The notes under the pieces are model-generated. The model made no database searches. It had not been told where the DNA came from and was given only the letters and a program-made list of their open reading frames with translations. Below, one piece after another: positions 59,689-64,000 of a DNA stretch of 64,000 nucleotides. A program made the position numbers and the translations under genes. Position 1 is the stretch's first letter. Every line of letters starts with the position of its first letter. The stretch is from Paenibacillus humicola (GTDB taxonomy: Bacteria > Bacillota > Bacilli > Paenibacillales > Paenibacillaceae), in NCBI RefSeq assembly GCF_028826105.1, contig NZ_JAQGPL010000001.1:1390501-1454500 (forward strand). Reading direction: 5' to 3'.

Positions 59689-60774
59689 TCAGGCCCGCGC
59701 CGCCTTCTTTTTCGCGGCCGTCACGATCCACAGCAGCAGCGGAATGGCGATGCCGCAGACGGGAATGACGATCCATCTCCACAGCGCCTGGAGCTTTTCG
59801 ATGGTCAATTCTTTCGGGATAAGAAGCGCAATCAGGAAAATGACCGGCGTGCTGAACCAGATGATTTTCCGCCAATCCTTCACGCGGATGCAAAGCGCCA
59901 TTTCGGAGCTTGTAAGAAACAAATAAAAGCAAATTTTGGCAAATACGCCGAATACCCAAATGAAAATGACGAAGATATCGACATTCTGGATGAAATTCAA
60001 AATATTAATCGACCGGACGAGCATGAAATAGGGGAATCGAAGCTTCGCCGCCACGTGCGGTCCGAACACCGTCAGCACCATGACCGTAGCGGCCGCAACC
60101 GTGATGACGGTAACGGCTATGCCGAGCATGGACCTCGAAAGCGCCTGACTCGGATTTTTCATATGCGCAATGAGACTGAGCAGCAGGAACGACTCTCCGA
60201 AGAAGGAAGCGGGCGCATAGGCCCCGGACATAATCCGCTGCCAGCCGGAATCCCAATAGACGGGCAGAATGTGCTTCCAGTCCATGATGCCCATATTTAA
60301 AGCGAAGCTTAAGAGCAGCGTCAATAACGTAACCGGGCCGGCAATTTCGCAAAATCGGGCGATTCCTTTGATCCCGCAATTATACGTCAAGTAAATCATC
60401 GCCCCCGTCATCAGAAGCATAATGACCCAGACGGGCGTCTTGTCCAGCAGAATCAAGTGGATGAAATCGGCAAAGGAGCGCAGCACGTCCCCGGCAAGGA
60501 TGTACCAGGCCGTGAAATAAGGGAGCAGGATGATTCTTCCTCCCCATTTGCCGAGCAGCTTTTGGCTGAAGGCGGCCAAAGTCTCGCCGGGGTGCAGGAC
60601 GCTTAAGCGAACGACAAGAAAAGTAATGGCGGCGCCGGCCAGCCCGCCGGCAAGCATGGAAAGCCAGGCGTCCTGCCCCGATTGCTGGATTGCCGGCGAA
60701 ATGCGCAGCCAAACCGCCATGACCACTTCGACCGTCGTTATGATCCAAAAAATTTGGAATCCCGTCAGCTTCAC
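59689..60774 (-). CDS. GerAB-family germinant receptor permease-like subunit
   Basis: A 361-residue membrane protein with about ten helices, APC superfamily: KLTGFQIFWIITTVEVVMAVWLRISPAI at the start, YFTAWYILAGDVLRSFADFIHL, and LFLTSSEMALCIRVKDWRK. The germinant probably binds in this subunit. I chose GTG 60774, eight bases after AGGAG; a GTG at 60783 would overlap that site. It is the last gene of the ger operon and ends 14 bases from fdhD. Confidence 0.92.
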   Translation of the reverse strand: MKLTGFQIFWIITTVEVVMAVWLRISPAIQQSGQDAWLSMLAGGLAGAAITFLVVRLSVLHPGETLAAFSQKLLGKWGGRIILLPYFTAWYILAGDVLRSFADFIHLILLDKTPVWVIMLLMTGAMIYLTYNCGIKGIARFCEIAGPVTLLTLLLSFALNMGIMDWKHILPVYWDSGWQRIMSGAYAPASFFGESFLLLSLIAHMKNPSQALSRSMLGIAVTVITVAAATVMVLTVFGPHVAAKLRFPYFMLVRSINILNFIQNVDIFVIFIWVFGVFAKICFYLFLTSSEMALCIRVKDWRKIIWFSTPVIFLIALLIPKELTIEKLQALWRWIVIPVCGIAIPLLLWIVTAAKKKAARA

Positions 60775-60799
60775 AAGCTCCACTCCTAAACCGTCTGCC

Positions 60800-61948
60800 T
60801 TACGGCGTATTCGTCAAATTCGAATTGGTTTGACCCGGATCCTTCACGTTCAGTTCGACTTGTACCGACACCTGCAGCTCGGGAAACGTGCGGTCCCAAT
60901 TACGTTTCATCGTTTTCCATTGAAGCGGATGCTGCCGGTGAACATACTCGCCGAAGCCGAGAAAATCCGTCTTGTACCGCTTCTGCGCCTTATCGATCAG
61001 CTCCCGGACCGAGGTCTCAACCGCTTGGCCGAAATGCCGGTCGATGAGCTTCAGATCGGGGGCCTTGGACGGATTCAGGGACGAATTGTTTTCGACAACC
61101 GTGCCCGACCCGCGGAGACGGACGGCGACCCGCATCGGCTTGCCCGGACGGATCCGGATTTGCCGGGTTAACGACTCCATCTTCAGGCTCACTTCTCCTT
61201 TTCCTTGCGGAACGAACGAAGTGAAGATGAAGCTCTTTTGTCTCCCCTTCATCCAATAGGCCTGAAACGTTTCCATCTCGTTCAGGAAACCCTTCAGCTT
61301 CAAATTGTCATTCTTCTTCAAGATGGCGGAGCCGGAATTGACATACCGGCGCGAAGGCATCAACGCAACCGCCGGCACAAGCGGATCGTTCCCTTCGCTT
61401 AAGGCATCCGCCAGAAACTGCCGGTAATAGTAAGGCTTGTAGCCGACCGATTGCTGTACGCGGCTAAATGTCATGCTGATATAAGGATCGAATATCGGTT
61501 CGATTTCAAGGGCATCTTTCGCTTGACCGCCTTTGACGACCAGAATCAAGGAGCGCATTTCCGATTTCGGATTTCGGACGAACATGTCGAGATAGTTGCT
61601 GATCCCGCGCTCTGCCATGCGCTGCCCGATGAGGATGGTCTGCCGGTGCGCGTAAAACAGCGTGCGCGACAGCTTGATCTGCATGTTCTGACCGGCATCC
61701 ATAATGTTTTTACCGGTCGCGCTTGCGACATAGAAGCTTTTTTTGTCCGAGCCGCCTCCCCCGTCCGAGCCGCCTTGGATACCCGCGGGAATCGCGATTT
61801 GGGAGCTGATCTCGAATCGGCCGTCCTTTGTCAAATCGATCCCCGCGCCGAGAATGAAGGCGAGCTCGTTCGGCTCGCGAAGGTTCCAGCAGCCGGCCGT
61901 TCCGGCTGCCAGCAGCAGCAGGGCGATCAGCATGATCGTCCGCTTCAT
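60800..61948 (-). CDS. GerAC-family germinant receptor lipoprotein
   Basis: A 382-residue lipoprotein: MKRTIMLIALLLLAAGTAGCWNLREPNELAFILG, with the lipidated Cys20 and the conserved CWN/D-x-R-E segment. The rest follows the GerAC three-domain layout, including a C-terminal HPLQWKTMKRNWDRTFPEL. Its start overlaps the GerAA stop (ATGA). It is placed between the A and B genes. Confidence 0.93.
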   Translation of the reverse strand: MKRTIMLIALLLLAAGTAGCWNLREPNELAFILGAGIDLTKDGRFEISSQIAIPAGIQGGSDGGGGSDKKSFYVASATGKNIMDAGQNMQIKLSRTLFYAHRQTILIGQRMAERGISNYLDMFVRNPKSEMRSLILVVKGGQAKDALEIEPIFDPYISMTFSRVQQSVGYKPYYYRQFLADALSEGNDPLVPAVALMPSRRYVNSGSAILKKNDNLKLKGFLNEMETFQAYWMKGRQKSFIFTSFVPQGKGEVSLKMESLTRQIRIRPGKPMRVAVRLRGSGTVVENNSSLNPSKAPDLKLIDRHFGQAVETSVRELIDKAQKRYKTDFLGFGEYVHRQHPLQWKTMKRNWDRTFPELQVSVQVELNVKDPGQTNSNLTNTP

Positions 61949-63396
61949 GCGGGTCCCGCCTTTCGTCCGGCGTTACGCTTGGAGGCTGCCTTGTGCGGCC
62001 AACGCACAAGCACTTTTTTCAGCTTGCCGGTCCTCTGGGGCGCGATCGGGGACAGATAAGGCATGCCGAACGGACTAAGGTGAATCAGGTGAATGAGAAC
62101 CGTAATGAGTCCCATCGCAACGCCGAACAAGCCGAAGCTTCCGGCAAGGATCATCATCGGAAACCGAATCATCCGGAGCGGGAATCCGAACCGGTACCGC
62201 GGAATGACGAACGACGCAATGCCTGCGGCCGAAACGACGATGACGATGGGAGCGGATATGATGCCGGCGCGGACCGCGGCCTCCCCGATGACCAGCGCCC
62301 CGACAATGCTGACGAGCGGGCCGATCTGCCTGGGCAGCCGGATGCCCGCTTCCCGCAGGCCTTCGAAAACAATCTCCATCAGGAACACCTCGATCACGGT
62401 CGGAAACGGCGCCCGCTCCCGCAGCGCGGTAATGCTGAGCATCAGCACCGGAGGAACCATCTCCGGATGAAAGGCGGTCAGCGCAATATAGATGGAAGAG
62501 AACAGAAGCGAGAAGACGGCGAATATATACCGGACCCACCGGTTCAGCGTGACATACAAAAATCGTTCGTAATAATCGTCCGGCGCCTGCAGTCCGTCCC
62601 AGAACGTCATCGGAACGATCAGGACAAACGGCGTGCCGCCTGCCAAGATCGCCACTTTCCCCTCCATTAAACCGGCGGCCGTCACGTCGGGCCGCTCGGT
62701 GCTCAGCATTTGCGGGAACGGGGAGAAGTTCATGTCTTCAATCGATTCTTCAATGTACCCGGAATCCAGTATGCCCTCCATTCGGATGCGTTTAACCCGC
62801 GTTCGCACTTCATCCAGCAGGGATGCCGACACCTTTCCTTCGATATAGGCGATCACGACATCGGTTTTCGTCAGCGTGCCGAGCTGCAGCGATTCCATTT
62901 TCAGCTCCGGCGTGGCTAAAATCCTGCGCAGCAGCGTCGTGTTCGTCTGTAAATTTTCCGTAAAGCTTTCCCTGGATCCCCGGAGCGCCGCTTCGTTCAC
63001 CGATTCTTCGACGCCCCGAGTCTCGAATTTCGTGACGTCGGCCAGGAGGGCGGCGTTCTCTCCATCGGCAAACAGCGCGGCGCTGCCCTTCAAAATTCGC
63101 TCGGCGATTTGCTGAAAATCGGTCAGCCTGACGATGTTCAAAACGGGAACAAGCTCCAGCGAAAGCATTTGGGCGATGCTGTCGATCGTCCCGAGACCGA
63201 GGGGCAGCCCCTTAAAGAGCAGCGGCCGCACGATATTCGAAGAGACGAGGTTCGAATCGATCATCCCGTCCGCGTAAACGAGCAGCAGCCGGGTTTGGCC
63301 GTGTATCGTTATTTCACGAAAAACGATATCCTCGCAATGCCGGAAGATCGTTTTTAATTGTTGCTCGTTTTCTGCAATGCTGCTGCCGATACCCAT
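61945..63396 (-). CDS. GerAA-family germinant receptor subunit
   Basis: A 483-residue membrane protein. A hydrophilic N-terminal domain (1-270) precedes four to six membrane helices (RWVRYIFAVFSLLFSSIYIALTAFHPEMVPP, then IGPLVSIVGALVIGEAAVRAGIISAP). GVEESVNEAALRGSRESFTENLQTNTTLLRR is the family signature. I start at ATG 63396, seven bases after AAGAGGA; an in-frame TTG at 63417 has no ribosome site. It is first in the A-C-B operon that senses nutrients in the spore inner membrane. Confidence 0.94.
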   Translation of the reverse strand: MGIGSSIAENEQQLKTIFRHCEDIVFREITIHGQTRLLLVYADGMIDSNLVSSNIVRPLLFKGLPLGLGTIDSIAQMLSLELVPVLNIVRLTDFQQIAERILKGSAALFADGENAALLADVTKFETRGVEESVNEAALRGSRESFTENLQTNTTLLRRILATPELKMESLQLGTLTKTDVVIAYIEGKVSASLLDEVRTRVKRIRMEGILDSGYIEESIEDMNFSPFPQMLSTERPDVTAAGLMEGKVAILAGGTPFVLIVPMTFWDGLQAPDDYYERFLYVTLNRWVRYIFAVFSLLFSSIYIALTAFHPEMVPPVLMLSITALRERAPFPTVIEVFLMEIVFEGLREAGIRLPRQIGPLVSIVGALVIGEAAVRAGIISAPIVIVVSAAGIASFVIPRYRFGFPLRMIRFPMMILAGSFGLFGVAMGLITVLIHLIHLSPFGMPYLSPIAPQRTGKLKKVLVRWPHKAASKRNAGRKAGPA

Positions 63397-63491
63397 GACG
63401 TAATCCTCTTCTTTCAAGCCGGAATTCGGATTGGAATAGGATACCCCTTCATGAAGATATTTACTCCGTCGGATTTTTCAATGACGAGCAT

Positions 63492-63525
63492 GAAAAAAAC
63501 CGGGGATGTTCCCCCGGCTTTTTTA
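63492..63525. terminator. Bidirectional terminator after DoxX gene
   Basis: CCGGGG (63500-63505) pairs with CCCCGG (63512-63517), with an A-run before and T-run after. On the minus strand it follows the DoxX stop directly. Confidence 0.85.
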
Positions 63526-63999
63526 TGTCGATATTTTTTTTGAACTGCGCAGCGGAAGCAGCTGGGTGAGCCAGGGGAGGAGCCAGTGGTCGAAACCGAT
63601 GCGGGCCGCATTCGAGCCGGCGACGAGAAGAAAAAATTCGATCAGCACCATTTGCGGGTTTGCCCCGCTGGATCCGGAAAGCATATACGACATGTTCAGG
63701 ACGGCGCCCATTAACGCGGCCGTCGTCGAGAAAACGCCCAATATAAGGCCCAGACCGACCAGCGTTTCGCCCCATGGAATGAGGACGTTGAACAGCCCGG
63801 CCTGAGGAATGGCGAAGCCGTGCAGAAACCCCGCCCACCAGGATTGAACGGACGGATTTTCTCCGGCCGCTTTGGTCACCGCGCTTTTCAGGAAGCCGCT
63901 GGCGTCGAAGCTGCCCGTCAATTTCCCCCATCCCGAGATGAACCATTCGATGCCGAGATAAATCCGGAGAACGGCAAGCAGGCAGGAGGCGTAACGATT
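63523..63999 (-). CDS. DoxX-family membrane protein, N-terminus outside window
   Basis: The open frame runs to the window edge (159 codons seen). The visible part has LAVLRIYLGIEWFISGWGKLTGSFD near its start, then NVLIPWGETLVGLGLILGVFSTTAALMGAVLNMSYMLSGS and a final helix, which matches DoxX/DoxD-like four-helix proteins. The start codon must lie just beyond base 64000. These proteins are often linked to thiol or quinone redox; no specific role can be given. Confidence 0.85.
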   Translation of the reverse strand, partial: NRYASCLLAVLRIYLGIEWFISGWGKLTGSFDASGFLKSAVTKAAGENPSVQSWWAGFLHGFAIPQAGLFNVLIPWGETLVGLGLILGVFSTTAALMGAVLNMSYMLSGSSGANPQMVLIEFFLLVAGSNAARIGFDHWLLPWLTQLLPLRSSKKIST

Positions 64000-64000
64000 T

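Overview
The window reads as chromosomal DNA of a Gram-positive, endospore-forming, plant-polysaccharide-degrading bacterium, most likely Paenibacillus or a close relative (inference). Reasons: GC-rich codon use with strong AGGAGG ribosome sites and frequent GTG/TTG starts; LplA/LplB/LplC-type sugar ABC transporters next to YesM/YesN-type two-component genes; a GerA-type spore germination operon; a YheC/YheD-like ATP-grasp gene. I saw no rRNA, tRNA, CRISPR array, prophage or insertion sequence.

Layout. (1) 1-6.1 kb: tail of an AraC-type regulator, then a lipoprotein sugar-binding protein, two permeases and a GH3 glycosidase. (2) 6.3-10.9 kb: GDPD-like phosphodiesterase, an orphan TIM-barrel sugar isomerase whose start codon seems to be ACG, and a divergent AraC regulator/FAD disulfide oxidoreductase pair. 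(3) 11.4-21.3 kb: a second YesM/YesN + LplABC system ending in a GH78 alpha-L-rhamnosidase; the kinase is preceded by a leader ORF built partly from a 78-bp tandem repeat. (4) 21.6-26.1 kb: ArsR/SRPBCC/unknown operon, then a sensor kinase/OmpR regulator pair with a secreted protein; matching 11-bp-period direct repeats lie upstream of both the regulator and the secreted protein. (5) 26.4-32 kb: DUF969-DUF979-pcp (pyroglutamyl peptidase), a secreted amidase and an ATP-grasp gene. (6) 32.1-37.6 kb: GntR, NCS1 permease, amidase, PxpA and formamidase, an apparent amide/lactam nitrogen-scavenging operon. (7) 37.9-43.7 kb: a possibly frameshifted small ORF, a YcaQ-like glycosylase, a giant secreted multidomain protein and a ferritin-like/cupin fusion. 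(8) 43.9-53.3 kb: GH67 alpha-glucuronidase, then a LacI-controlled operon (ABC importer, LacI, PfkB kinase, aldo/keto reductase, TIM-barrel isomerase) with three regularly spaced operators upstream and one matching site inside the kinase gene. (9) 53.4-64 kb: YbaK-type deacylase, thioredoxin-reductase-like protein, formate dehydrogenase (fdhF, DUF1641, divergent fdhD), a gerA-c-b germination operon and a truncated DoxX gene.

How the genes fit together. Three binding-protein importers lack an ATPase gene in the window and presumably share an MsmX-type ATPase. All three binding-protein genes are followed by a strong hairpin before the first permease gene, which would give more binding protein than permease. 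The glycosidases (GH3, GH78, GH67) point to pectin/rhamnogalacturonan and glucuronoxylan side chains as the food source. The most unusual items are the LacI operator array, the repeat-bearing leader ORF before the kinase, the terminator-like hairpin at the very 5' end of the fdhF message, the ACG start, and the unassigned sugar pathway in the LacI operon.
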